A stretch of DNA of 25,627 nucleotides from Candidatus Uhrbacteria bacterium (GTDB taxonomy: Bacteria > Patescibacteriota > Patescibacteriia > UBA9934 > UBA9568): assembly GCA_003497135.1 (NCBI GenBank), contig DNKR01000030.1, positions 26,252 through 51,878 of the forward strand, written 5' to 3'. Below the pieces are notes generated by a model. That model did no database searches, was not told where the DNA came from, and worked only from the letters and a program-made list of their open reading frames with translations. How positions within the stretch are numbered: the stretch's first letter is position 1; each line of letters begins with the position of its first letter. Positions 5,602 to 12,354 of the stretch are shown piece by piece. The position numbers were made by a program, and so were the translations under genes.

Positions 5602-6531
5602 ATGCGTTCGTTCCTTCCATACCTGTTCTTCCGCTTGCACGAAACCCTCATCCGCCCACTGTTCCGCGGAGCCACGCTTCCGGAATGGACCCGCGCGAAG
5701 TGGGTGCAAAAGACAATCAGTGTGCTGAAAGGCGTGCTTGAAGTCGTTTTTGTCATTGTACACGCAATCGGAGTAGTTGCATGTATGATGATGAGTCCAT
5801 TCTTGCTGGGACAGACATCCTTACAAGAAAGTCACTATGTCCTTTTTAATATCCTTTGTATAGTGACCTCTGTAGCTGGAATGGTTGTTGGCTTCTTCAT
5901 CACGTTTCCAGCGATAGATGTGTTTATAGACCTTCGCGTAGCGTGGCCGCATCGGTACGAACGGTACTGGGTATTCACGACATTGCCGCCAAAAGCAAGA
6001 TACAGCATACAGCCCTTTGACAAGCCAGAAGTCGTCCATGTTGATGAAGGCGAAGAGTTTAACGACAAGATGGCGGATGGTGAGACGCCCAAATTCCTGC
6101 TTTTCAGCATGCCGAAGTTCAAGTGTTTTCGCAGTCGCGCTGATCAAATGTTCAACGGGTGGACAATTGATGTCGGTTTGGAAGGCAGTGGATATGTTTT
6201 CAGTATGCGCGACAGGCACGGGGTTGAAATCAAGGGTGGACGCAATTGGCCTTGGATTTCTCGTGCACTCTTATTTGGAGCTCCTTCTTGGATGGCGGTT
6301 CAGTCGTACGCTGAACATGCTGAATACTTACGGCGCCGCGAAGAGTATTTCTTGCGCACTCTCCATGAGCTGGAGCTCTACTTTAGTGAAGGCAAGAGTT
6401 CCCAGCGGGACAAGCTCATCGCCGAGTGGATTGCAAATGTCCTTCGCGACTACGAGAAGGGAATATGTAGCGAAGATAGGATGCCAAGCAGAAAAGATCT
6501 ACCGCCACTCAAGGAGAAGAAGGTTGGTTAG
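5602..6531 (+). CDS. Unrecognised membrane protein, 309 residues (ORFan)
   Basis: I do not recognise this protein. ATG 5602 is set by AGGAGG at 5591-5596 with a 5-nt spacer. Residues 1-40 are basic and aromatic (MRSFLPYLFFRLHETLIRPL). Two hydrophobic stretches, about 42-67 (LKGVLEVVFVIVHAIGVVAC onward) and 80-108, look like a transmembrane hairpin. The following 200 residues are soluble: an acidic segment near VHVDEGEEFND, a beta-rich middle and a charged helical C-terminal region (AEYLRRREEYFLRTLHELEL) that may form a coiled coil. The Lys-rich tail ends LKEKKVG. No catalytic motif is evident. Codon use is G/C-richer than in fusA and tuf. The stop codon lies inside the right direct repeat, so the gene and its leader fill the bracketed segment. 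Gene reality is likely; function unknown. Confidence 0.7.
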   Translation: MRSFLPYLFFRLHETLIRPLFRGATLPEWTRAKWVQKTISVLKGVLEVVFVIVHAIGVVACMMMSPFLLGQTSLQESHYVLFNILCIVTSVAGMVVGFFITFPAIDVFIDLRVAWPHRYERYWVFTTLPPKARYSIQPFDKPEVVHVDEGEEFNDKMADGETPKFLLFSMPKFKCFRSRADQMFNGWTIDVGLEGSGYVFSMRDRHGVEIKGGRNWPWISRALLFGAPSWMAVQSYAEHAEYLRRREEYFLRTLHELELYFSEGKSSQRDKLIAEWIANVLRDYEKGICSEDRMPSRKDLPPLKEKKVG

Positions 6532-6559
6532 AAGTCATTCAAACTGGCTTTAGCCAGGT
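6531..6559 (+). repeat. Right direct repeat of the ORFan module
   Basis: Second copy of the 29-nt hairpin repeat found at 5412-5440, identical over the last 25 bases. It begins at the last base of the ORFan stop codon. The centre-to-centre distance between the copies is 1119 bp. Confidence 0.85.
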
Positions 6560-6591
6560 GCGACGCGTTCGTTCGTGGAAAATACACGCTT

Positions 6592-6636
6592 CCGGCAGGA
6601 AACTCGAAACATCGAGGAGTACTGCCGGCACTTTTT
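6592..6636 (+). terminator. Intrinsic terminator of the second ORFan module
   Basis: CCGGCAG (6592-6598) pairs with CTGCCGG (6622-6628); CTCG/CGAG (6603-6606 with 6613-6616) forms an inner stem. CACTTTTTATA follows. It separates the ORFan from the promoter of the next gene. Confidence 0.75.
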
Positions 6637-6676
6637 ATAAATAATTGATTTAGCTAAATAAGCGGAAAATACATAC

Positions 6677-6704
6677 TTGACATTACTGCCTATTTTTGTA
6701 AAAT
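6677..6704 (+). promoter_or_regulatory. Promoter with start point almost at the ATG
   Basis: TTGACA (6677-6682), a 16-nt spacer and TAAAAT (6699-6704) form a near-consensus sigma-70 promoter. RNA should begin near 6711, three bases before the ATG at 6714, so the message is probably leaderless or nearly so. Confidence 0.65.
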
Positions 6705-6713
6705 AGCCCTGCT

Positions 6714-7049
6714 ATGGATAATCAATGGAAACGCGTTTTACGCTTAATACAACAAACTGGAGACAAGCTTATTGTTCTGTCAGAAAACAGCGACGCTGCT
6801 TATGTTGTTATGCCGCTTGAGGCATACGAGGCAACAGTGGCTGATTCTGTTTCAGAAAAGGTACAACAACCGGTTGTTTCTCAAAACAAGGAAATTGCTA
6901 AGGTTAGCCAAAAAACAGTTTGGGATAGCTTAAAAAAGCCAAACGAGGTAGAAGAGCCGGAATTGCCAGAACTTCCAGAAATTGGCAAAAATGAGCCAAA
7001 AAACGACTTTCCAGATGAAGATCAGTTTTATCTTGAGCCGGTTGAATAG
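6714..7049 (+). CDS. Small acidic protein with antitoxin-like N-terminus
   Basis: A 111-residue protein of unknown role. Residues 1-43 (WKRVLRLIQQTGDKLIVL, then YVVMPLEAYEA) read like the Phd/YefM-type DNA-binding fold, where a short helix and strands precede a YVVMPLEEYE-like motif; this is a resemblance seen by eye. Residues 55-111 are low-complexity, rich in Glu, Pro and Lys (EEPELPELPEIGKNEP) and probably disordered. No toxin gene is adjacent, so a toxin-antitoxin role is not supported. It has its own strong promoter and no SD. It lies 160 bp upstream of tuf in the gap that separates fusA from tuf. The base composition matches the core genes, so it is probably a native lineage-specific gene. 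Confidence 0.8.
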   Translation: MDNQWKRVLRLIQQTGDKLIVLSENSDAAYVVMPLEAYEATVADSVSEKVQQPVVSQNKEIAKVSQKTVWDSLKKPNEVEEPELPELPEIGKNEPKNDFPDEDQFYLEPVE

Positions 7050-7104
7050 ATTTTGTCTTTGTTAACCATAAATATAGCGTACCCAGTCAATCCCCACGCC
7101 TCTC

Positions 7105-7141
7105 TTGCATTCTTTTTCGGGCTTTGTTATACTATCGCCAC
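7105..7141 (+). promoter_or_regulatory. tuf promoter, sharing its core with the str promoter
   Basis: TTGCAT (7105-7110), a 17-nt spacer and TATACT (7128-7133) preceded by TGT (an extended -10). One base later comes TCGCCAC (7135-7141), and then TATTAAAT (7146-7153), both also found after the rpsL -10. RNA should start near 7140, giving a leader of about 70 nt. Confidence 0.55.
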
Positions 7142-7177
7142 TTCTTATTAAATAGAAATAATTCATTTTATTTGTAA

Positions 7178-7198
7178 CAGACATGCTCCGCGTGTCTG
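7178..7198 (+). promoter_or_regulatory. Hairpin in the tuf leader
   Basis: CAGACATG (7178-7185) pairs with CGTGTCTG (7191-7198), 8 bp with one G-U, loop CTCCG. It ends 10 nt before the tuf ATG, where an SD would normally be; no SD is present. It may stabilise or regulate the message. Confidence 0.4.
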
Positions 7199-7208
7199 CA
7201 AAAAACTT

Positions 7209-8405
7209 ATGGCAGATGTATTTCAAAGAACTAAACCTCATGTAAACGTAGGCACAATTGGCCACGTTGACCATGGTAAGACAACTCTTACTGCAGCAAT
7301 TCTTGCTGTTTTAAATGCCAAAGGCATGACTGCTCAAAAAAAGGGAGTCGATGATTTGGATAAGGCCCCGGAATCCCGCGATCGCGGTATTACAATCGCA
7401 ACAGCGCACTGCGAATACGAAAGCGAAAAGCGCCACTACGCGCATGTTGACTGTCCAGGGCACGCTGACTATATCAAGAACATGATTACAGGCGCTGCTC
7501 AAATGGATGGTGCAATTCTTGTTGTTTCTGCAACAGACGGTCCAATGCCGCAAACACGCGAGCACATTCTTCTTGCGCGCCAGGTTGGAGTTCCAGCGGT
7601 CATTGTTTTCATAAACAAAGTAGACATGGTTGATGATCCGGAACTTGTTGATCTTGTTGAAGAGGAAGTCCGCGATCTTCTTAAAAAATATGAATACGAC
7701 GGAGACAAGACCCCTGTTATTCGCGGATCAGCTCTTAAAGCTCTTGAAAATCCAACAAACGAAGAGGCAACAAAACCAATCATGGAGCTTATCAAACAGC
7801 TTGATGAATATATTCCAGAGCCGGTTCGCCAAACAGACAAGCCGTTCTTGATGTCAGTTGAAGATGTGTTCTCAATCGAAGGACGAGGTACTGTTGTAAC
7901 AGGACGCATTGAACGCGGTATTGTTAAAGTCAACGAAGAAGTCGAAATAGTTGGAATCAATCCAGAAGTAAGAAAAACAGTCGTTACAGGAATCGAAATG
8001 TTCAACAAAACTCTTGATGAGGGCCGAGCTGGCGATAACGCCGGTCTTTTGCTCCGCGGCATGAAAAAAGAAGATGTTGAACGCGGTATGGTTCTTGCCG
8101 CACCCGGCAGCGTAACTCCTCACACAGAGTTTGAAGCAAAGATTTACGCTTTGACTAAAGAGGAAGGCGGCCGACACAAGCCATTCTTTACAGGTTACAA
8201 GCCGCAGTTTTATGTTCGCACAACAGATGTAACCGGCGAAGTCACATTGCCTGCAGGAACAGAAATGGTTATGCCTGGCGATACTGCAACAGGATTGGTT
8301 GTAAAATTGATCCAGCCAGTCGCTCTAGAAGAGCAAACACGCTTTGCTATCCGCGAAGGAGGCAAAACAGTCGGTGCTGGTGTTGTAACAAAGATTCTTA
8401 AATAA
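7209..8405 (+). CDS. tuf: Translation elongation factor Tu
   Basis: GTPase that delivers aminoacyl-tRNA to the ribosomal A site. The 398 residues are of normal length. Seen in order: the P-loop GHVDHGKTT (18-26), RGITI (switch I), DCPGHADY (G3), NKVD (G4) and SALKAL (G5), then beta-barrel domains 2 and 3 with VEDVFSIEGRGTVVTGR and the closing GAGVVTKIL. ATG 7209 opens with MADVFQRTKPHVNVGTIGH, the typical form. It has its own promoter and a 70-nt leader, away from fusA. rpsJ follows after a GC-rich hairpin, so tuf and the S10 cluster may be co-transcribed. Confidence 0.98.
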   Translation: MADVFQRTKPHVNVGTIGHVDHGKTTLTAAILAVLNAKGMTAQKKGVDDLDKAPESRDRGITIATAHCEYESEKRHYAHVDCPGHADYIKNMITGAAQMDGAILVVSATDGPMPQTREHILLARQVGVPAVIVFINKVDMVDDPELVDLVEEEVRDLLKKYEYDGDKTPVIRGSALKALENPTNEEATKPIMELIKQLDEYIPEPVRQTDKPFLMSVEDVFSIEGRGTVVTGRIERGIVKVNEEVEIVGINPEVRKTVVTGIEMFNKTLDEGRAGDNAGLLLRGMKKEDVERGMVLAAPGSVTPHTEFEAKIYALTKEEGGRHKPFFTGYKPQFYVRTTDVTGEVTLPAGTEMVMPGDTATGLVVKLIQPVALEEQTRFAIREGGKTVGAGVVTKILK

Positions 8406-8416
8406 AAATCGCTGCT

Positions 8417-8447
8417 GGTCCCGCCCCGCCGTTGGCGTGGTGGGATC
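8417..8447 (+). promoter_or_regulatory. Strong GC-rich hairpin between tuf and rpsJ
   Basis: GGTCCCGCC (8417-8425) pairs with GGTGGGATC (8439-8447), 9 bp with G-U pairs, and CGCC/GGCG continue the stem after one mismatch; the loop is GTT. No T tract follows, so it is not a typical intrinsic terminator. It may be a processing, pausing or message-stability element that uncouples abundant tuf mRNA from the ribosomal-protein genes, or a binding site for autoregulation of the S10 cluster. Confidence 0.45.
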
Positions 8448-8471
8448 GGTGGTGAAATAAGTTCATTATTT

Positions 8472-8819
8472 GTGGTAGAAGCGATTAAACAAAAAAAAGA
8501 AGAGGAAGTGTCGCAACAGAGGATCAGAATAAAGATCCGAGCGTATGATCATAAAATAATTGATCAAGCGACAGAAACCATAATGAAAACAGCCGAAAGG
8601 ACTGGAGCAAAGATTTTGGGTCCAGTACCTCTTCCAACAGAAAAGCGCAAGTACACTGTTAACCGTTCAACATTTGTGCACAAAAAGTCGCGCGATCAAT
8701 TTGAAATGAGAGTGCACAAGAGGATTATAGACATTGTTGAGCCAAGCGAAAAAACGATTGACGCAATGATGAACTTGAACCTGCCGTCCGGAGTGGACAT
8801 AGAAATAAAGATCTCATAA
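8472..8819 (+). CDS. rpsJ: 30S ribosomal protein S10
   Basis: Small-subunit head protein, also the transcription antitermination partner of NusB. The body from RIRIKIRAYDHKIIDQATE to the end matches the family, including GPVPLPTEKRKYTVNRS and VHKKSRDQFEMRVHKR. With GTG at 8472 the protein has 115 residues and a Lys/Glu-rich extension of about 15; a second in-frame GTG at 8508 (VSQQRIRIKI) would give a standard length of about 103. GAGGA lies only two bases before 8508, too close for a good SD, so the start is unresolved. First gene of the S10 cluster. Confidence 0.95.
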   Translation: MVEAIKQKKEEEVSQQRIRIKIRAYDHKIIDQATETIMKTAERTGAKILGPVPLPTEKRKYTVNRSTFVHKKSRDQFEMRVHKRIIDIVEPSEKTIDAMMNLNLPSGVDIEIKIS

Positions 8820-8953
8820 TTCGGCAAAGGACAAAGGAGAAAGATTCTTCCGCCGCCAATGGCGCGTGTAGAAAAACCTCCCTTGAATTCCAAAAACCGA
8901 AATAAAAGGAGCAGCTAATTGAAAAATTAATACAACCTGTGGATCTTCACGGG

Positions 8954-9011
8954 GTCAGAAGCCAAGGCGCGAATTTATCATGCCGTGACTTCTGACTTTT
9001 ATGTTAGAAGG
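8954..9011 (+). promoter_or_regulatory. Two mutually exclusive hairpins before rplC
   Basis: The 180-nt gap between rpsJ and rplC, unusually long for this cluster, ends in a three-part switch-like arrangement. GTCAGAAG (8954-8961) pairs with CTTCTGAC (8989-8996), followed by TTTT. The same CTTCTGAC can pair instead with GTTAGAAG (9003-9010), which overlaps the AGAAGG that would serve as SD for ATG 9019. The first pairing looks like a terminator or attenuator hairpin; the second would hide the SD. The mechanism is inferred from base pairing only. Confidence 0.45.
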
Positions 9012-9018
9012 CAAAATT

Positions 9019-9642
9019 ATGAAAGCAATTATTGGGAAAAAAATAGAAATGAGCCAAATTTTCAAGCAAGACGGCACTGTTGTTCCAGTGACCCTTGTTC
9101 AAGCCGGCCCATGCACTGTTACTCAAATCAAAACAAGCGAGAAGGACGGCTATAATTCTGTCCAGCTTGGATTCGGTCTTGGAAAGCATTTGCCAAAACC
9201 AAGCGCAGGGCATTTAAAAGACCTTCCAATGCACAGTGTTTTGCATGATTTTGACCTTCAAGCAGACGGGATAAAGCGAGGTGATGTTATAGATGTTTCG
9301 GCTTTTACTCCTGGCGAAAAGGTTACAATCATCGGTATTTCAAAAGGACGAGGTTTTCAAGGTGTTGTTAAAAGGCACGGATTCCACGGAGCCCCAGCAT
9401 CCCACGGCACAAAAGATCAGCTTCGCGCATCAGGATCAATAGGTCCAAAAGGACCGGAGCGCGTATTTAAAGGCGTGCGAATGGCAGGGCGCATGGGCGG
9501 TGATCGCGTAACAGTTAAAAATCTTGAGGTCGTATCGGTTGATAAGAATAAAAATATTATTGCACTAAAAGGAGCTGTGCCTGGAGCGCGCAACTCTTTT
9601 ATTTATATACGTACATCAGGAAACGATATATGGCAAAAGTAA
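9019..9642 (+). CDS. rplC: 50S ribosomal protein L3
   Basis: Early-assembling large-subunit protein whose loop reaches the peptidyl transferase centre. I chose ATG 9019 (MKAIIGKKIEMSQIFKQDG, 207 residues) because L3 proteins start this way and AGAAGG lies 8 nt upstream; ATG 9001 would add six residues. Family marks are GFQGVVKRHGFHGAPASHGT (the glutamine-methylated loop in other bacteria) and GRMGGDRVTVKNLEVV. The 3' end overlaps rplD by 13 nt, implying translational coupling. Confidence 0.96.
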   Translation: MKAIIGKKIEMSQIFKQDGTVVPVTLVQAGPCTVTQIKTSEKDGYNSVQLGFGLGKHLPKPSAGHLKDLPMHSVLHDFDLQADGIKRGDVIDVSAFTPGEKVTIIGISKGRGFQGVVKRHGFHGAPASHGTKDQLRASGSIGPKGPERVFKGVRMAGRMGGDRVTVKNLEVVSVDKNKNIIALKGAVPGARNSFIYIRTSGNDIWQK

Positions 9643-10268
9643 AAATTTACAACCAAGAAGGAAAAAGCGCAGGAGAAATGGAACTCGCAGAGTCGCTGTT
9701 TAATGTTGCTCCAAAAAGTGAAATCGTGCACGAGGCGGTTAGAGTTCAAGAAGCAAACAGCAGGCCTGTTCTTGCGCACACAAAAACCCGCGGCGATGTT
9801 CGTGGCGGAGGGCGCAAGCCATGGAAGCAAAAAGGAACCGGCCGCGCTCGGCATGGCTCAACCCGTTCGCCGATTTGGAAAGGCGGAGGAGTTACTTTTG
9901 GACCGTTAAGCAACAGAAATTATTCTTTAAAGATTTCACGAAAGAAAAAATTGCTCGCGCTTGCAATGTCGCTCACAGACAAGCTTCGCGATGATCGGTT
10001 TGTGGTTGTAGATACAATGTCTATTCCAGAAGCAAAGACAAAGATGTTTGCATCAATGCTTGCAAAACTGCCTGTAACAAAATCAAAAAAAATGCTTGTT
10101 ATAGTAAATTCAAGCGACATTGCCACAAAGCGTGCAGGCAAAAATATTCCAAAAGTATCTTTGATTTCAGCAAACAGTTTGAATGTGCGCGACATTGTGA
10201 ACAATGACTATTTGATTGTTTCAAAAGACGGCGTTGAATTGATTGAACGAACTTACGCAAAGAAATAA
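9630..10268 (+). CDS. rplD: 50S ribosomal protein L4
   Basis: Large-subunit protein lining the exit tunnel; in E. coli it represses its own operon. The 212 residues are normal in length. The conserved loop segment TKTRGDVRGGGRKPWKQKGT followed by GRARHGSTRSPIWKGGGVTFGP extends into the tunnel constriction. The start MAKVKIYNQEGKSAGEMELA resembles other L4 proteins. It begins inside the end of rplC and ends one base before rplW. Confidence 0.97.
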   Translation: MAKVKIYNQEGKSAGEMELAESLFNVAPKSEIVHEAVRVQEANSRPVLAHTKTRGDVRGGGRKPWKQKGTGRARHGSTRSPIWKGGGVTFGPLSNRNYSLKISRKKKLLALAMSLTDKLRDDRFVVVDTMSIPEAKTKMFASMLAKLPVTKSKKMLVIVNSSDIATKRAGKNIPKVSLISANSLNVRDIVNNDYLIVSKDGVELIERTYAKK

Positions 10269-10269
10269 T

Positions 10270-10713
10270 ATGAGATTTTTTGACAGATTCAAAAAGAGCA
10301 GGGAACAAGAGCTCTCGCAAAAAAAATCAGCGGCTCCAAAAGCTGTTGCAAAGAAAAAAGCGAGTCCTGCTGTTTCTGTTGCGCCAAAACAAGAGGCTAA
10401 AAAAGCAAAAGACAAAGAAAGCGTAAGCGCTATTGCAAACAATGTTTTGATAAAGCCCGTTGTCACTGAAAAGAGCGCAATGCTTGCTGCGGCAAATGCG
10501 TATGTTTTTGAAGTGCCTGTTGGAACAAGCGCCCCAATTGTAAAACAAGCAGTAGCACAGCTTTACGGAATAATGCCTGTTAAAGTCAACATGATTAATT
10601 CACGCGGAAACCATGTAAGATTCGGTCGCACATATGGAGTTCAAAAGCGCGTGCGCAAAGCTGTTGTGTTTTTGCCAAAAGGAAAAACCATCAGTCCTTA
10701 CGAAGGAGTATAA
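10270..10713 (+). CDS. rplW: 50S ribosomal protein L23 with long N-terminal extension
   Basis: L23 sits at the tunnel exit and docks trigger factor and the signal recognition particle. The core (about residues 58-147), from NVLIKPVVTEKSAMLAA to KAVVFLPKGKTI, is the normal family of about 95 residues. It is preceded by about 55 Lys/Ala/Ser-rich residues (MRFFDRFKKSREQELSQKKS onward) that are probably disordered and basic; MRFFDRFKK could form a short amphipathic helix. The junction is TAA-T-ATG with rplD. An exposed tail at the exit site might touch the membrane or targeting factors; this is inference. Confidence 0.95.
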   Translation: MRFFDRFKKSREQELSQKKSAAPKAVAKKKASPAVSVAPKQEAKKAKDKESVSAIANNVLIKPVVTEKSAMLAAANAYVFEVPVGTSAPIVKQAVAQLYGIMPVKVNMINSRGNHVRFGRTYGVQKRVRKAVVFLPKGKTISPYEGV

Positions 10714-10737
10714 AACTCATTGCTTCAAATAAAGAAT

Positions 10738-11574
10738 ATGGGAATTAGAAAATACAAACCAACTTCAGCAGGGCGCAGGATCTCAAGCGTTGACATGTTT
10801 GAAGATCTGACAGCGAGCAAGCCGTTTAAGCAGCTCACAAAATCCAGAAAGGTTTTTGCTGGGCGCACAGGCGGAAAAATAACAGTGCGCCACCAAGGCG
10901 GCGGAGCAAAACAGCGCATTCGTCTTATTGACTGGAAGCGCGATAAGTTTGATATTCCTGCAACAGTCAGCACAATAGAGTACGATCCAAACCGCGGCGC
11001 GCGTATTGCTCTTGTTGTATATTCTGATGGAGAAAAACGATACATTCTTGCGCAAGAGGGCTTGAAAGTCGGGCAAAAGGTAATTTCTTCAAAATCAAAA
11101 GGCGATGTTGCTATTGGAAATAGATACAAGCTTAATGATATTCCTGTCGGTGTTGAAGTATCTGATGTTGAGCTTGCCCCTGGCAGCGGAAGCAAGATTG
11201 TGCGCGGGGCAGGGACTGCTGCGCAGATTATGGCAATTGAGGACAGGTACGCGCTTCTGCGCATTCCATCAGGCGAAATCAGAAAAGTCCTTGCAGAGTG
11301 TATGGCTACTATTGGAAGAGTTTCAAATGCTGACAGGCGATTGATCCGCTGGGGCAAGGCTGGACGCACTCGCCACCGAGGAATCCGCCCGACAGTTCGC
11401 GGTAAAGCAATGAACCCTGTTGACCACCCGCACGGCGGAGGCGAGGGGCATAACCCAATAGGATTAAAGCATCCAAAAACGCCTCAAGGAAAGCCGGCTC
11501 TTGGTGTTAAGACGCGCCGCAAAAAAGCATCTGACGCACTCATTATTCAAAGGCGCAATGCAGTAAAGAAATAG
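10738..11574 (+). CDS. rplB: 50S ribosomal protein L2
   Basis: Largest primary 23S binder, needed for subunit joining and peptidyl transferase activity. ATG 10738 (MGIRKYKPTSAGRR, 278 residues) agrees with the family start; a TTG at 10720 would add six atypical residues. The hallmark NPVDHPHGGGEGHNPIG near residues 220-236 contains the conserved histidine of the active-centre loop, and GGGAKQRIRLIDWKR marks the N-terminal domain. It lies 24 nt after rplW. Confidence 0.98.
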   Translation: MGIRKYKPTSAGRRISSVDMFEDLTASKPFKQLTKSRKVFAGRTGGKITVRHQGGGAKQRIRLIDWKRDKFDIPATVSTIEYDPNRGARIALVVYSDGEKRYILAQEGLKVGQKVISSKSKGDVAIGNRYKLNDIPVGVEVSDVELAPGSGSKIVRGAGTAAQIMAIEDRYALLRIPSGEIRKVLAECMATIGRVSNADRRLIRWGKAGRTRHRGIRPTVRGKAMNPVDHPHGGGEGHNPIGLKHPKTPQGKPALGVKTRRKKASDALIIQRRNAVKK

Positions 11575-11584
11575 AAATAATTTT

Positions 11585-11914
11585 ATGTCTAGAAGCATTA
11601 AAAAAGGTCCGTATATAAATGACAAGCTCTTGGAAAAGGTGCAAAAGTCAAAACCAGGAGATAAGCCAATAAAAACCTGGTGCAGAGCTTGCACAATAAG
11701 CCCTGAGATGGTAGGGTATTCTTTCGCTGTGCATAATGGGAAGTTATTTATAACAGTAAAAGTTGTAGAAAATATGGTTGGCCACAAGCTTGGAGAATTT
11801 TCACCGACCCGCAAGTTCATAAGCCATGGAGGAAAATTAGCAAAGGGTCAGGAAGAAGAATCTTCTGCAACAGCCGCTCCAAAAACTCCGGCTCCGCAAG
11901 CGCCAAAAAAATAA
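11585..11914 (+). CDS. rpsS: 30S ribosomal protein S19 with Ala/Pro tail
   Basis: Head protein of the small subunit contacting S13. Residues 1-85 match the family: MSRSIKKGPYINDKLLEKV, then TWCRACTISPEMVGYSFAVHNG and HKLGEFSPTRKF. The last 20-25 residues (EEESSATAAPKTPAPQAPKK) are an Ala/Pro/Lys-rich extension to 109 residues, beyond the usual 90-93. It lies 10 nt after rplB and 3 nt before rplV. Confidence 0.97.
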   Translation: MSRSIKKGPYINDKLLEKVQKSKPGDKPIKTWCRACTISPEMVGYSFAVHNGKLFITVKVVENMVGHKLGEFSPTRKFISHGGKLAKGQEEESSATAAPKTPAPQAPKK

Positions 11915-11917
11915 CAT

Positions 11918-12352
11918 ATGAAAGTCAAAGCATCAGCCAGATTTATTAGAATGTCGCCGCGAAAAGTTCGCATGGTTGTTAATGCTGTTCGCGGAAAAGA
12001 TGTTGCTTTGGCGCAAAGACAGCTCATGTTTATGAAACGCGCTGCCGCCCTTCCTGTTCTAAAATTGCTTAATTCAGCAATTGCTAACGCTGAAAACAAC
12101 AACAAGCTTAAAGCAGAAAATTTATTTATAGAAGTAATAACAGTTGATCAGGGTCCGACTTTGCACCGAATTACACCTCGCGCAATGGGCCGCTCTACCC
12201 CTATCAGAAAGCGCACATCGCACATATCAATTACGCTTGAAGAGAGGGTTAATGAAGAAAAAGCGAAAAAAGTAATTGCAAAAAAGGCAAAAACAAAAGA
12301 TAAAAAGCATATTGCGCCTGCAAAAAAGAAATCATCAAAAACAACATTATAA
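11918..12352 (+). CDS. rplV: 50S ribosomal protein L22 with basic tail
   Basis: L22 spans the large subunit and its beta hairpin forms part of the exit tunnel. The N-terminal part is canonical: VKASARFIRMSPRKVRMVVN, then the hairpin DQGPTLHRITPRAMGRSTPI with RKRTSHISITLEE. After about residue 113 comes a tail of about 30 residues rich in Lys and Ala (KKVIAKKAKTKDKKHIAPAK), making 144 residues against the usual 110-115. Tight spacing to rpsS and rpsC (3 and 2 nt). Confidence 0.97.
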   Translation: MKVKASARFIRMSPRKVRMVVNAVRGKDVALAQRQLMFMKRAAALPVLKLLNSAIANAENNNKLKAENLFIEVITVDQGPTLHRITPRAMGRSTPIRKRTSHISITLEERVNEEKAKKVIAKKAKTKDKKHIAPAKKKSSKTTL

Positions 12353-12354
12353 TT

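Noticed and set aside
5412..6559. Integron attC or an IS element as the explanation of the bracketed module
   Set aside because: No attC-like core sites, no integrase or transposase and no clear target-site duplication are visible; only the hairpin direct repeats are supported.
7499..8062. Long minus-strand open frame inside tuf
   Set aside because: It is Ser/Arg/Thr-rich low-complexity sequence typical of the antisense of a conserved coding gene, with no start signals.
8859..8918. 19-codon frame (MARVEKPPLNSKNRNKRSS) in the rpsJ-rplC gap, as a leader peptide
   Set aside because: The nearest AGGAG is about 20 nt upstream, the peptide has no run of regulatory codons, and short frames occur by chance; left as unproven.
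10725..11369. 214-codon minus-strand open frame inside rplB
   Set aside because: Antisense shadow of a highly conserved gene; no promoter or SD and no recognisable protein.
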